Assembly (NCBI RefSeq): GCF_000374105.1
Contig: NZ_KB893651.1
Span: 459,838-523,837, forward strand
Source: Kangiella aquimarina DSM 16071
Lineage (GTDB): Bacteria; Pseudomonadota; Gammaproteobacteria; Enterobacterales; Kangiellaceae
Reading direction: 5' to 3'
Length of the DNA: 64,000 nt
Shown: in pieces, positions 8,477 through 17,686 of the stretch
Layout of the letters: each line of letters opens with the position of its first letter
Position numbering within the stretch: the first letter of the stretch is position 1
Program-made: the position numbers and the translations under genes
Notes under the pieces: generated by a model
What the model was told of the DNA's origin: nothing
What the model saw: only the letters and a program-made list of their open reading frames with translations
Database searches by the model: none

Positions 8477-9394
8477 ATGAGCGAACCAACCAGCGAACAG
8501 CTTACGGATGCCAACGAGCATTCACCAGAAGCCGGACATCTTCAGGAAGAGATGCCCTTTGCGCTGGTTGACGGTCAACAAGTCGAAGATTTCCCAAAAG
8601 ATCTCTACATTCCTCCAGATGCACTAGAAGTCTTTCTAGAAGCTTTTGAAGGGCCGCTCGATTTATTGCTCTATCTGATTAAGCGCCAAAACCTCGATAT
8701 TCTTAATATTCCGATTGCTCATATTACCGAGCAGTACATGGAGTATGTGGAGCTGATGAAGGTTCTACACCTTGAATTGGCTGCCGAATATCTGGTTATG
8801 GCAGCGATGCTGGCAGAAATCAAAAGTCGTGTATTATTGCCGCGTCCAAAAGATGAGGATGAAGACGAAGATGATCCGCGCGCAGACTTGATACGTCGAT
8901 TACAGGAGTACGAGCAGTTTAAGCAGGCGGCAGAGGATATTGATGAGTTACCGCGAATGGGGCGTGATAATTTTGCGGTCAGCGCTAAAAAGCCACAGCT
9001 CAATATCGTAAAGCCTGATCCTGATGTAGAGATGAAAGAGCTTCTGCTCGCCCTTCGTGATGTCTTACGTCGTGCAGAAATGTTTTCCAGCCACCATATT
9101 CAGTTCGAGGCCTTGTCAGTCAGAGAGAAGATGGGACATGTTCTTGAACGCCTTTCAGCGCAGAGCTTCTGTGACTTTTCTCAATTGTTTAATGTCGAAG
9201 AAGGGCGTATGGGTGTGGTGGTGACTTTCCTGGCCATTATGGAGTTGGCTAAAGAATCATTGTTAGAAATTATACAAACCGAAGGTTATGGCCCAATTCA
9301 TGTCAGAGCTAAGATCAGCTCTGGTGTCGAAGGGGAAGATGACTCTGAAACGGTTGAGGACAGGTTGGCTGATATTGAGCCAACGGTCGACTAA
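8477..9394 (+). CDS. scpA: Segregation and condensation protein A
   Basis: ScpA is the kleisin that joins Smc and ScpB in the bacterial condensin complex. The 305-residue protein shows the family N-terminal block FEGPLDLLLYLIKRQNLDILNIPI at about residues 55-78 and the scaffold-like AAEYLVMAAMLAEIKSR region. A short acidic stretch near residues 125-135 precedes the C-terminal winged helix. An N-terminal extension of about 50 acidic residues is present. I prefer the ATG at 8477 over an in-frame GTG at 8468. Confidence 0.93.
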   Translation: MSEPTSEQLTDANEHSPEAGHLQEEMPFALVDGQQVEDFPKDLYIPPDALEVFLEAFEGPLDLLLYLIKRQNLDILNIPIAHITEQYMEYVELMKVLHLELAAEYLVMAAMLAEIKSRVLLPRPKDEDEDEDDPRADLIRRLQEYEQFKQAAEDIDELPRMGRDNFAVSAKKPQLNIVKPDPDVEMKELLLALRDVLRRAEMFSSHHIQFEALSVREKMGHVLERLSAQSFCDFSQLFNVEEGRMGVVVTFLAIMELAKESLLEIIQTEGYGPIHVRAKISSGVEGEDDSETVEDRLADIEPTVD

Positions 9395-9415
9395 TTGGAT
9401 TGATTGGCAGTGAGT

Positions 9416-10369
9416 ATGAATCAAGAAAAAATCGTTCGCATTATTGAAGCTTCGCTTCTTGCCGCCGGTAGCTCTTTGTCTAAAGACAAGATTATGGAGC
9501 TGTTCGCAGAAGATGAAAAAATCAAGCCAGAGCAAATTAAGAAAGCTCTTGAGCAACTTCAGCAGGAAGCAGAAGGGCGAGGTATTGAGCTGGTCGAAGT
9601 GGCCAGTGGCTATCGTTACCAGGCTCGCCAAGAGTATGCCGAGTGGATTGCCCGCTTATGGGAAGAGCGTCCAGCTAGATATTCACGTGCATTGCTAGAG
9701 ACTTTGTCCTTGATTGCCTACCGTCAGCCAACCACTCGTAGTGATATTGAGCAGGTACGCGGCGTCAGTGTTAGTTCTTCTATTATCAAGACCTTATTGG
9801 AACGTGAGTGGATTAGAGTGGTAGGGCATCGCGATGTCCCCGGAAAGCCAGCTCTTTACGCGACCACAAAAAGTTTCCTCGATTACTTTAATCTCAAAAG
9901 CCTCGATGAGTTACCTTCATTGTCCGAACTTAAAGATTTGGATAATCTCAACCCAGAGTTGAAGTTTGATGGTGATGACGAGACTGATAGCGCTAGTGAT
10001 TCTGCTGACGCTACTAGCAATAATGATAATGCTGAAGATACAGTTGCTGTTGATCCCGATCCTGAGACTGTTGGTCCGGAAGCTGTCGATCCAGATGCAG
10101 GCGAGCAAGGTTACGAAGGTATTGAAGAAGCCGAAGAAACATTGGCTGAGGATGGTCATTCGGAAGGAATAGAGTCAGTAGACGACCTACAGTCTGAGTT
10201 TGATGGGACAGAGATTGATGGCACAGATACCACATCAGATTCAGTTGAGGGCATTGGCTACGAGGATGACTATCAAGATGATGATCAGGCTGACAGCTTC
10301 AATGACGAGCTGGAAGATGAGAGTTTGGACACAGATTCGGAACAAAAATCAACTTATTCGATCCATTAA
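9416..10369 (+). CDS. scpB: Segregation and condensation protein B
   Basis: ScpB forms the winged-helix dimer that binds ScpA and Smc. The two winged helices occupy residues 1-170, with LIAYRQPTTRSDIEQVRGVSV as the family block and GRD-type GHRDVPGKPALYATT near the end of the second domain. The protein is 317 residues; the last 130 or so are a very acidic, Asp/Glu/Ser/Thr-rich tail that looks disordered and is not part of the core family. I use the ATG at 9416; TTG 9404 and GTG 9410 are also in frame. Confidence 0.92.
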   Translation: MNQEKIVRIIEASLLAAGSSLSKDKIMELFAEDEKIKPEQIKKALEQLQQEAEGRGIELVEVASGYRYQARQEYAEWIARLWEERPARYSRALLETLSLIAYRQPTTRSDIEQVRGVSVSSSIIKTLLEREWIRVVGHRDVPGKPALYATTKSFLDYFNLKSLDELPSLSELKDLDNLNPELKFDGDDETDSASDSADATSNNDNAEDTVAVDPDPETVGPEAVDPDAGEQGYEGIEEAEETLAEDGHSEGIESVDDLQSEFDGTEIDGTDTTSDSVEGIGYEDDYQDDDQADSFNDELEDESLDTDSEQKSTYSIH

Positions 10370-10487
10370 TTAGCCTAATTGATAATTGGATCTAGGTTTT
10401 TAATATTTCTAAAAATTATAATGGCCCCAAGTTTTACAGCCACTTTCGAAAATGTTAGTGGCCATGTAAATCAAGTCGGGGGTAACA

Positions 10488-11057
10488 TTGAACATTATAA
10501 ACAGATTGCGCACTTTGGTAGATCACCGTCAAATTGGTGGATTAGGGCGCAGTGACGATTCGGATAATCAACAAGTATTAAAGCAGGCTGCAGACGGAAG
10601 TCTAACCGTTGAGCGTCGCACTAGACGTCGTCGCAACGCTGCACCTGGTAGCAAAATCCTGGTCATTGATGACTCTAAAACCATTCAGGTTACCCTTCGC
10701 AAAATGCTTCTTCAGAACCATTACGATGTCTATCCAGCATTGGATGCAGAGAAAGGTCTTGAAATAGCACTTCGAGAAAAACCAGATTTAATTTTCTTGG
10801 ATATCGTACTTCCTGGCATCAATGGCTTTGCTGCGTTACGCCAATTACGCAAAGATCCTCGTACCCGAGATATCCCAGTCATCATGATCAGTGGCAACGT
10901 TCAGGCTACTGAAACCTACTACGCAGAACGCATCGGTGCTGATGACTTTATGCGCAAACCTTTCAATCGTCTTGAAGTCTTTAAACGCATAGAACGACTA
11001 CTAGATGAAGATTGCGTGTTAAGACGCACAGGATTTAGAGCAAAAGCCGCTGTTTAA
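10488..11057 (+). CDS. Single-domain response regulator (PilG/PilH-like)
   Basis: A 189-residue protein with a CheY-like receiver at about residues 55-175 and no output domain. Key residues are visible: Asp61/Asp62, phosphoacceptor Asp105 (LIFLDIVLPG), Ser135 and Lys157. A basic/Arg-rich linker (TRRRRN) and a 50-residue N-terminal extension precede it. The start is TTG 10488, chosen because a run of five G residues lies just upstream as a ribosome site and no better start exists. The receiver resembles those of twitching-motility chemotaxis systems, but no kinase gene is next to it. Confidence 0.8.
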   Translation: MNIINRLRTLVDHRQIGGLGRSDDSDNQQVLKQAADGSLTVERRTRRRRNAAPGSKILVIDDSKTIQVTLRKMLLQNHYDVYPALDAEKGLEIALREKPDLIFLDIVLPGINGFAALRQLRKDPRTRDIPVIMISGNVQATETYYAERIGADDFMRKPFNRLEVFKRIERLLDEDCVLRRTGFRAKAAV

Positions 11058-11082
11058 GCTTAGCAATTGTTTTGATTCTCAA

Positions 11083-11325
11083 GTTGTCATTCCCGCGAAG
11101 GCGGGAATACATGTTATTTTAGTACATTCCTAATGCTCAAAGTTTCGCCACTCGGCGAGTTACTTTTCTTGCGTGGTCAAGAAAAGTAACCAAAAGAAGA
11201 CCACCCCGATATTGAGGCCACACTTCGTGTGACTTCCCGCGCCACTCCCAAAATACTTAACGCACCAGAATTTACACCACATCCTTGTGCTGAAAATTCT
11301 TATCAAAATCATCCACGATTTTGAT
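11083..11325. repeat. Intergenic mosaic of palindromes (REP-like element)
   Basis: The 445-base gap between the response regulator and rluB holds no convincing gene. It contains four perfect inverted repeats in a row: ATTCCCGC/GCGGGAAT (11089-11108, loop of four), a 12-base pair of arms at 11159-11170 and 11179-11190 (GTTACTTTTCTT and its complement), CACAC/GTGTG (11219-11231), and a 9-base pair ATCAAAATC/GATTTTGAT (11302-11325). The first resembles the widespread CATTCCCGCGAAGGCGGGAAT type of extragenic repeat, so the block is probably a multicopy intergenic element. The first hairpin may also end the upstream transcript. Confidence 0.65.
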
Positions 11326-11502
11326 TGCTACATTTTGTACGTGTCTTAGCTCAATATAAGGGGTAATTGTTGCTAAACGTTAGGCTTTTTAAGTTTAAGG
11401 CAAGTCCATAACCACCTTTTAAGAACAATTGTTTCTTGATATCCCTCGACTGATACCTCTATAGCCCTTAAAATGCGGCTATATTCTTGAAGCGGTAACA
11501 TC

Positions 11503-12306
11503 ATGTCTGAAAAACTACAGAAAATTCTTGCTAATGCTGGCTTAGGCTCACGTCGTGAAATTGAAAAATGGATTGAGGGTGGTCGTGTTAGTGTTAATGG
11601 CTCAATTGCAAAGTTGGGTGAGCGTGCCACGGACAAGGATACGATTCGAGTTGATGGCCGTATTATCAATATTAAATCATCCGAAGAAACCTACACCCGA
11701 GTATTGGCTTACAACAAGCCTTTAGGAGAAGTTTCAACCAAGAAAGATCCTGAAGGACGTCCAACAGTATTCGATAATTTACCGAAAACCAGTTTTGGTC
11801 GCTGGATTAGTATCGGTCGACTGGATATCAATACCACAGGACTTTTATTGTTTACCAATAATGGGGAGTTGGCACATCGCTTGATGCATCCTTCATATCA
11901 GGTGGAGCGTAAATATGCCGTACGTGTACATGGTGAAGTGACTCCTGAAATGATCAATAACCTCAAGAAAGGTGTCTTGATTGAAGGTGATATGTGCCAA
12001 TTTACCTATGTGCAGGAAAAAGGTGGTGAAGGTGCCAATACATGGTACGAGGTTGGCTTAGCCGAAGGTAAGAACCGTGAGGTCCGTAAATTGTGGGAAT
12101 CACAAGGCCTGGAAGTTTCTCGACTCATGCGTATTCAGTATGGGCCAATAAACTTGCCACAACGATTGAGTCGTGGGCGTTGGATTGACCTGGACGAACA
12201 AGAAATCAGGGATTTGGCAAAACTGGTTCAGCTAGAAGTTACTCCTCGCCGCGCGCAGCCAGAAGTCAAAAAACGCCAACAAAAGAACGTCTGGAAAAAA
12301 CGATAA
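11503..12306 (+). CDS. rluB: 23S rRNA pseudouridine(2605) synthase
   Basis: RluB makes pseudouridine 2605 in 23S rRNA. The 267-residue protein starts with an S4 RNA-binding domain (residues 1-60, KLQKILANAGLGSRREIEKWI) and continues with the RsuA-type synthase domain; the catalytic aspartate is in GRLDINTTGLLLFTNNGEL near residue 107. The C-terminal tail is Lys/Arg-rich, as usual for RluB. Its position after scpA-scpB is the typical gammaproteobacterial arrangement. Confidence 0.93.
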   Translation: MSEKLQKILANAGLGSRREIEKWIEGGRVSVNGSIAKLGERATDKDTIRVDGRIINIKSSEETYTRVLAYNKPLGEVSTKKDPEGRPTVFDNLPKTSFGRWISIGRLDINTTGLLLFTNNGELAHRLMHPSYQVERKYAVRVHGEVTPEMINNLKKGVLIEGDMCQFTYVQEKGGEGANTWYEVGLAEGKNREVRKLWESQGLEVSRLMRIQYGPINLPQRLSRGRWIDLDEQEIRDLAKLVQLEVTPRRAQPEVKKRQQKNVWKKR

Positions 12307-12368
12307 CTACTATTACCGATTTCGATATCGTCAAAATGTCATATTAGTCCCTAGCTTTTCCTTGCAGA

Positions 12369-12397
12369 TTGCAGGTAATATGAAGAAGTTACTGCAA
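12369..12397 (+). promoter_or_regulatory. Imperfect hairpin in the ppk leader
   Basis: Arms TTGCAGGTAA and TTACTGCAA pair with one bulged G around a ten-base loop, 24 bases before the ppk1 start. It could be an operator or a leader stem. It does not match the Pho box consensus that I would look for upstream of ppk. Confidence 0.35.
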
Positions 12398-12420
12398 GCT
12401 AATGTATTTCAAGGAAAGCT

Positions 12421-14556
12421 ATGGGATCCGCAGCAGGTAAATCATCCACCGTTAATATCGATGACAGGGCACAACAGACTGCCTTGTCTATGGATGATTT
12501 AAACAAAATGTCTTTAAACAATCCTGAGTATTATCTAAACCGGGAACTTAGTTTGCTGGCATTCAATTGGCGTGTTTTACAACAGGCCTTAGATCAATCG
12601 ATTCCACTGCTAGAGCGGATGCGCTTTATTTTTATCTGTAGTAATAACCTGGATGAATTCTTCGAAGTCCGCGTGGCGGGTTTGCGTCATAGTCTCGCAC
12701 GTGGTGAAGCAAGACCTGGACTTAACGGCCTTTCAACAGAAGAAGTATTGCGTCAGGTCAATGAACAGGCCCATAAGCTTGTTGAAGAGCAGTATCGAAT
12801 TTTCAATCAGGAATTATTGCCCAAGCTTGCGGAAGAAAATATTCACTTTCTGTCTCCGAAACATTGGGACGATGAGCAATACAAGTGGCTAAAAAAGTAC
12901 TTTAAACAGCAGGTCACTCCAGTAATCAGTCCAATTAGTTTAGACCTTACGCATCCATTTCCACGTTTGGTCAATAAAAGTTTACACTTTCTGCTGCACC
13001 TTCATGGCAATGATGCCTTTGGTCGCGATCTTGAGTTCGCGGTTTTGCACATGCCTCGCTCGCTTCCACGTATCATTGAATTGCCAGAAAAGATTGGTGG
13101 CAGCGACGGCCATAACTTTGTCTACTTGTCTGCAATTATTTCCGAGTTTGCAGAAGACCTTTTCCCTGGCATGGAAATTAGTGGATGTTATCAATTCCGC
13201 CTCACTCGTGACAGTGATTTGCTGTTAGAGGAAAAGGGGATAGAAGATTTAGCCAGTGCTCTCAAGCGTGAACTACAATCGCGAAATTTTGGCGCGGCAG
13301 TCCGTTTGGAAGTTGGAGAGTCTTGCCCAAATAAAATCGTCAACTTTTTATTACAAAAATGTAATTTAACTGCTGATGATTTATACCGCGTTAACGGCCC
13401 AGTAAATTTAAATCGATTGATATCGCTTCCAGATCTAGTGGAACGTCCTGACTTAAAGTTTAGTGGTTTCACTCCGAAAGTTCCTGATGATATCCAGCGT
13501 CGTGGTGTCTTTGATGTTGTCACAGAACGTGATGTCCTGTTGCATCACCCCTATCAAAGTTTTCAGCCAGTCATTGATTTTGTGCGTCAGGCAGCAAGCG
13601 ATCCAGAAGTGCTGGCAATAAAGCAAACGCTGTATCGTACCGGAAGTCAGTCTGCCATTGTGGAGGCTTTGATAGAAGCGTCGCAATCAGGTAAGGAAGT
13701 CACAGCCGTTGTTGAGTTGCGGGCTCGTTTTGATGAAGCATCCAATATTGAGCTGGCTCAGAAATTACAGGAAGCTGGTGTACTGGTTGTTTACGGCGTC
13801 GTAGGTTATAAAACTCATGCCAAAATGACGCTGGTTGTTAAGCGTGAGAAAAAACATTTAACACGTTTTGCTCATCTGGGCACCGGTAACTATCATGCGG
13901 GAAATGCAAGGCTATACACCGATTACAGTTTACTGACCAGTGACCCTGAGATTTGCGAAGATGTTCATAAAGTTTTCCAGCAGTTAACGGGTATGGGTAA
14001 AGTGTATCAGCTGCATAAGCTGTGGCATGCGCCTTTTACTCTTCATGACAACATCATGCAGGCCATCCAGATAGAAACTGAAAATGCACTTGCTGGAAAG
14101 AAAAGTGGGATCATCATCAAAGTTAACTCTTTAACCGACCAGTCTTTAATTGAAGCTTTATACAGAGCGTCAGTTGCAGGTGTTAAAGTGAAATTAATAG
14201 TTCGTGGTGTGTGCTGTTTACGCCCGGGTATCGAAGGCATTTCTGACAATATTGAGGTTATCTCCATCATTGGTCGCTTCCTTGAGCATTCACGCATTTA
14301 TTATTTTTATGCAGATGGTAGTGAAAATGTTTATGCCGCATCAGCCGACTGGATGGAACGTAATTTGTATTATCGAGTAGAAACCTGTTTTCCTATACTG
14401 TCTGATTCCGCGAAACAGCAGGTTATAAAAGAGTTAAAATTAATGACTTCTGAAAGGGTTCAAAGTTGGCACTTGCATGCTGATGGTCAATATCATTTCA
14501 GTCATATTAAAAACAGTAAAAAGTTACACGATCTTCTTTTATCCAAACTATCCTGA
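12421..14556 (+). CDS. ppk1: Polyphosphate kinase 1
   Basis: PPK1 polymerises the gamma phosphate of ATP into inorganic polyphosphate, at the membrane. The 711-residue protein has the full family layout: N domain (YYLNRELSLLAFNWRVLQQA), head domain, and two phospholipase-D-like C domains. The autophosphorylated histidine is His466 in the YKTHAKM motif, with the second essential one, His485, in FAHLGTGNYH, at the same 19-residue spacing as E. coli His435/His454. The ATG follows AAGGAAAG. It converges on ppx, whose product degrades the polymer, with a 15-base gap. Confidence 0.96.
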   Translation: MGSAAGKSSTVNIDDRAQQTALSMDDLNKMSLNNPEYYLNRELSLLAFNWRVLQQALDQSIPLLERMRFIFICSNNLDEFFEVRVAGLRHSLARGEARPGLNGLSTEEVLRQVNEQAHKLVEEQYRIFNQELLPKLAEENIHFLSPKHWDDEQYKWLKKYFKQQVTPVISPISLDLTHPFPRLVNKSLHFLLHLHGNDAFGRDLEFAVLHMPRSLPRIIELPEKIGGSDGHNFVYLSAIISEFAEDLFPGMEISGCYQFRLTRDSDLLLEEKGIEDLASALKRELQSRNFGAAVRLEVGESCPNKIVNFLLQKCNLTADDLYRVNGPVNLNRLISLPDLVERPDLKFSGFTPKVPDDIQRRGVFDVVTERDVLLHHPYQSFQPVIDFVRQAASDPEVLAIKQTLYRTGSQSAIVEALIEASQSGKEVTAVVELRARFDEASNIELAQKLQEAGVLVVYGVVGYKTHAKMTLVVKREKKHLTRFAHLGTGNYHAGNARLYTDYSLLTSDPEICEDVHKVFQQLTGMGKVYQLHKLWHAPFTLHDNIMQAIQIETENALAGKKSGIIIKVNSLTDQSLIEALYRASVAGVKVKLIVRGVCCLRPGIEGISDNIEVISIIGRFLEHSRIYYFYADGSENVYAASADWMERNLYYRVETCFPILSDSAKQQVIKELKLMTSERVQSWHLHADGQYHFSHIKNSKKLHDLLLSKLS

Positions 14557-14571
14557 AAAAAATTGAAACCG

Positions 14572-16119
14572 CTACTCAATAGTCCAGTCTAGTGAGATCT
14601 TGTGATATTCCAGATAGGCTTTTTCTTTGCTTAATTCTGCCAATAGTAATTGGTGCTTGTATGCCCATTGTTGTGGAATGCGGATGGTCAGTTGGTTACA
14701 GCTAATAGCTTCGAACTGCAGTTCAGAAATATCCACATGGTCTCGCTTAATGTTCAATAATATTGCTAGCCTTAAAATTTGCGTAATAGCTAACAGGGCA
14801 CATGCTGGGTCATATTTATTGTCGAATTGTTCAGGGTAAAGCTTCTTTCGTTGGTTGGCGATTACTGCTGCAAGGGACTCTTTGGTTTGCTGACTAAAGC
14901 CCGGCATATCACCGTATTGAACAATGTATGCGCTGTGCAGGCGTAACTTAGAGAAGCTGATGGATAGACCAATCTCGTGAAGCAGGCAGGCCCAATCCAG
15001 ATAATTTTTGTAGATAGGATTGTTAATTTCCCAAATATCAGCAACCTGGTCAAAAATATGCTGAGCGGCGTTCTTAACCTGAATGGCATATTCCTGATCT
15101 ACGTTAAATCGGCTCATCAGAGACAGGGCAGTATGATGTCGATTATCATTACCCTTAAGTTCTTCTGCAAGCTCAATCAGAATCCCTTCGCGCAACGAGC
15201 CATTCGCCACATACATCTTATCAATGTTCAATTCCTGGAACAGCGCTATGAGAATGGCCAGGCCAACTGCAAATGTATTTTGTCGGCTGAGGGAGAGGCT
15301 ACTGAAATTAATATCATCAATATGCCCCATTTCAATCAGTTTATCTTTAATTAACTGTAGGTGCTCAGACCGGATAAACCCTTCATCAAACCCCAGCTCA
15401 ACGAGAACCTTATAAACCGCTTCAATACTTCCAGAAGAACCAAGGCAGTGTTTCCAACTGCTCGAAAGATAGCGTTTTTCTATGCGTGAAATTTCTGCAG
15501 CTGCGGCCAATATCGCCTGCTTGAAGTTTTTTTCGCTAATTTCACCATTGGGAAAGTAACGTTGATAGGTCACACAGCCAATAGATAAGCTATCCAGATT
15601 AATAGGTTCAAACTTGTCACCTAAAATAATTTCAGTACTACCGCCCCCAATATCCACAACTAAAGCAGTTTCAATATCAGGATGATAATGTGAGACACCG
15701 TCATATATTAATCGCGCTTCTTCCTTACCCGGTAAAATTTCGATTGGGTTGTTTAGAATCATCTCTGCGGGTTCAACAAAGGCCTTAGCATTTTTTGCTT
15801 CACGCAGGGTATAGGTGGCGACTACTTTGGTGAACTTTGCTGGAATATTTTTAATGCGCTCTTGGAATAGTTTCAGGCAATTCAGTCCGCGCTCGATAGC
15901 TTCTTCGGATAATATATCGTTGTCATCCAGACCATTGGCCAGTTGAACTTTTTCTTTTAGGCGTCCTATGACTCTGAAGGAGTGGCCATCGTATTCTGCG
16001 ATGGCCAGATGAAAGCTGTTTGAGCCAAGGTCGATAGCTGCATATTGAACTGGCTGAGCCTGTTCCGCAGATTCGAACTGCTCCTTGATGGCTTCTTCTG
16101 TGAGTCCCTCGAAAGTCAA
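14572..16119 (-). CDS. ppx: Exopolyphosphatase (Ppx/GppA family)
   Basis: Ppx removes terminal phosphates from polyphosphate; relatives (GppA) hydrolyse pppGpp. The 515-residue protein has the actin-like phosphatase signature AAIDLGSNSFHLAIAEYDG near residue 27, the DIGGGSTE motif near residue 155, and a C-terminal HD-like domain with LLHEIG. The start is TTG 16119 with AAGGA upstream; no ATG before the signature fits. Ppx and GppA cannot be fully separated by eye, but the convergent neighbour ppk1 favours exopolyphosphatase. It lies 19 bases after yciK on the same strand. Confidence 0.92.
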   Translation of the reverse strand: MTFEGLTEEAIKEQFESAEQAQPVQYAAIDLGSNSFHLAIAEYDGHSFRVIGRLKEKVQLANGLDDNDILSEEAIERGLNCLKLFQERIKNIPAKFTKVVATYTLREAKNAKAFVEPAEMILNNPIEILPGKEEARLIYDGVSHYHPDIETALVVDIGGGSTEIILGDKFEPINLDSLSIGCVTYQRYFPNGEISEKNFKQAILAAAAEISRIEKRYLSSSWKHCLGSSGSIEAVYKVLVELGFDEGFIRSEHLQLIKDKLIEMGHIDDINFSSLSLSRQNTFAVGLAILIALFQELNIDKMYVANGSLREGILIELAEELKGNDNRHHTALSLMSRFNVDQEYAIQVKNAAQHIFDQVADIWEINNPIYKNYLDWACLLHEIGLSISFSKLRLHSAYIVQYGDMPGFSQQTKESLAAVIANQRKKLYPEQFDNKYDPACALLAITQILRLAILLNIKRDHVDISELQFEAISCNQLTIRIPQQWAYKHQLLLAELSKEKAYLEYHKISLDWTIE

Positions 16120-16138
16120 ATGAAGTCCTTAACGATAG

Positions 16139-16888
16139 TTACTTAATAAAATCCCGAGCATTGATAGCCTGTCCGGTCTTGGGGCAAGCTTTGCTATCCA
16201 TTAACCACAAGTATGCTGGCATCAGGTCTGCTGGTGTTGGTAGTGTATTGGGGTCTTCACCTGGGTAGGCATTCGCTCGCATCTTAGTGCGAGTAGCTCC
16301 TGGATTGATGCTATTAACACGAATGTGTGCACTCTCCAGCTCATCTGCCAAAACCTGCATCATACCTTCTGTGGCAAACTTGGATACTGCATAAGCTCCC
16401 CAGTATGCGCGTCCTTGGCGACCGACACCTGATGAAGTGAATAGTATTGATGCATCGTCTGATTTTCGCAGCAATGGAATGCAATATTTGGTTAACAGGA
16501 ACTCTGCATTAACATTAACCTGCATGACACGAAACCAGGTTTCTTCATCAAAATGCTCAATTGGAGCTAGTAAACCTAAATCACCGGCATTGTGGACAAG
16601 TGCATCAAGGTGGCCAAATTCCTTTTCAATCACTTCTGCAATTTGTTGATACTGTTGAGGGTCATTATTCTGCAGATTGACCGGCAGGAATGCAGGTTGC
16701 GGATAGCCTGCAGCTTCAATTTCATCGTAAACCTTCTCCAGCTTGCGAGTATCTCGCGACAGGAGAACGACTGTGGCTCCATGTTTGGCATAGGTCATGG
16801 CTAATTCTTTGCCAATACCAGCAGTTGCGCCTGTTACTAAAATCACTTTATTCTTTAATAAATCAGGTGCGGCTTGATAATCTTGCAT
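16139..16888 (-). CDS. yciK: YciK family short-chain oxidoreductase
   Basis: A 249-residue short-chain dehydrogenase/reductase. The NAD(P)-binding motif TGATAGIG is at residues 19-26, NAG follows at about 98-100, and the catalytic Ser and Tyr-x-x-x-Lys appear in LFTSSGVGRQGRAYWGAYAVSK. The length and the N-terminal block DLLKNKVILVTGATAGIG fit the YciK branch, whose substrate is not known. It is transcribed with ppx on the minus strand and divergent from the sortase-type response regulator. Confidence 0.88.
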   Translation of the reverse strand: MQDYQAAPDLLKNKVILVTGATAGIGKELAMTYAKHGATVVLLSRDTRKLEKVYDEIEAAGYPQPAFLPVNLQNNDPQQYQQIAEVIEKEFGHLDALVHNAGDLGLLAPIEHFDEETWFRVMQVNVNAEFLLTKYCIPLLRKSDDASILFTSSGVGRQGRAYWGAYAVSKFATEGMMQVLADELESAHIRVNSINPGATRTKMRANAYPGEDPNTLPTPADLMPAYLWLMDSKACPKTGQAINARDFIK

Positions 16889-16993
16889 GAAATCTTCTTA
16901 CAATAGATTGGTTTAAGGAATTCAGGTATTCTACCTTACTTAATGTTTAACGAATAGTCCGCAGTAACCTGCGAAAATAAGGCTCAGCGCAAT

Positions 16994-17686
16994 ATGGCAA
17001 AACGTATCGCTTTAGTTGAAGACGAACCCATTTTACAGCAAAACTACAGCATGGCTTTGAAGAAAGCTGGCTATGAAGTCATGGTTTATGGCACTAAGAA
17101 AGAGGCGACTACTGCTTTCAGTACACGCTTGCCAGATCTGGTGTTATTGGATATTGGACTGGGAGATGAGCCTGAAGCTGGTTTTGAAGTCTGTCGTAAT
17201 TTGCGCCAACAATCATCACAATTGCCTATCATTTTCCTGACTGCCCTAGATAGCGACTTTGACATTATTTCAGGATTACGCCTGGGGGCTGATGATTATT
17301 TAACCAAAGATATCAGCATGCCGCATCTGCTGGCGAGGATATCGGCATTGTTCCGTCGCCTTGATACCATTAATACGCCGGGTGCTGGAAATAGCGTGCA
17401 AACGGTCGGTGATCTTGAGATTGATAATGAGCGCTTAGGGCTTAGCTGGAAAGGTCAGCCGGTCGACTTAACGGTCAGTGAGTTTTGGATTGTAAATGCT
17501 TTGGCACAGAAGCCTGGCCACGTTAAGAATCGAGATCAATTAATGCAGGCGGTAAAAGCAGTGGTTGATGACAGTACGATAACTTCGCATATCAAGCGAA
17601 TCCGTCAGAAGTTTCAGCGTATCGACAAGGAGTTTGATGCAATTGAGACAGTATATGGAATGGGGTACCGCTGGAATCATCGTTAA
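16994..17686 (+). CDS. OmpR-type response regulator resembling PdsR (dedicated sortase system)
   Basis: A 230-residue response regulator with receiver (residues 1-120; phosphoacceptor Asp53 in LVLLDIGLGDEPEAGF) and an OmpR-type winged helix with the VYGMGYRW ending. The unusual long motif after Asp53 and the GLRLGADDYLTKDISMPHLLARI block match, from memory, the regulator of the proteobacterial dedicated sortase system (PdsR). Its stop overlaps the kinase start by one base (TAATG). No sortase or target gene is seen here, so the pair may regulate something else. Confidence 0.8.
   Translation: MAKRIALVEDEPILQQNYSMALKKAGYEVMVYGTKKEATTAFSTRLPDLVLLDIGLGDEPEAGFEVCRNLRQQSSQLPIIFLTALDSDFDIISGLRLGADDYLTKDISMPHLLARISALFRRLDTINTPGAGNSVQTVGDLEIDNERLGLSWKGQPVDLTVSEFWIVNALAQKPGHVKNRDQLMQAVKAVVDDSTITSHIKRIRQKFQRIDKEFDAIETVYGMGYRWNHR

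Noticed and set aside
11373-11669. Minus-strand frame of 98 residues
   Set aside because: It overlaps the rluB start, has no ribosome site of note and no family-like motif; it is a shadow of rluB and its leader.
13191-13523. Minus-strand frames inside ppk1 and gyrA
   Set aside because: They are typical shadows of long conserved genes with no motifs or ribosome sites.
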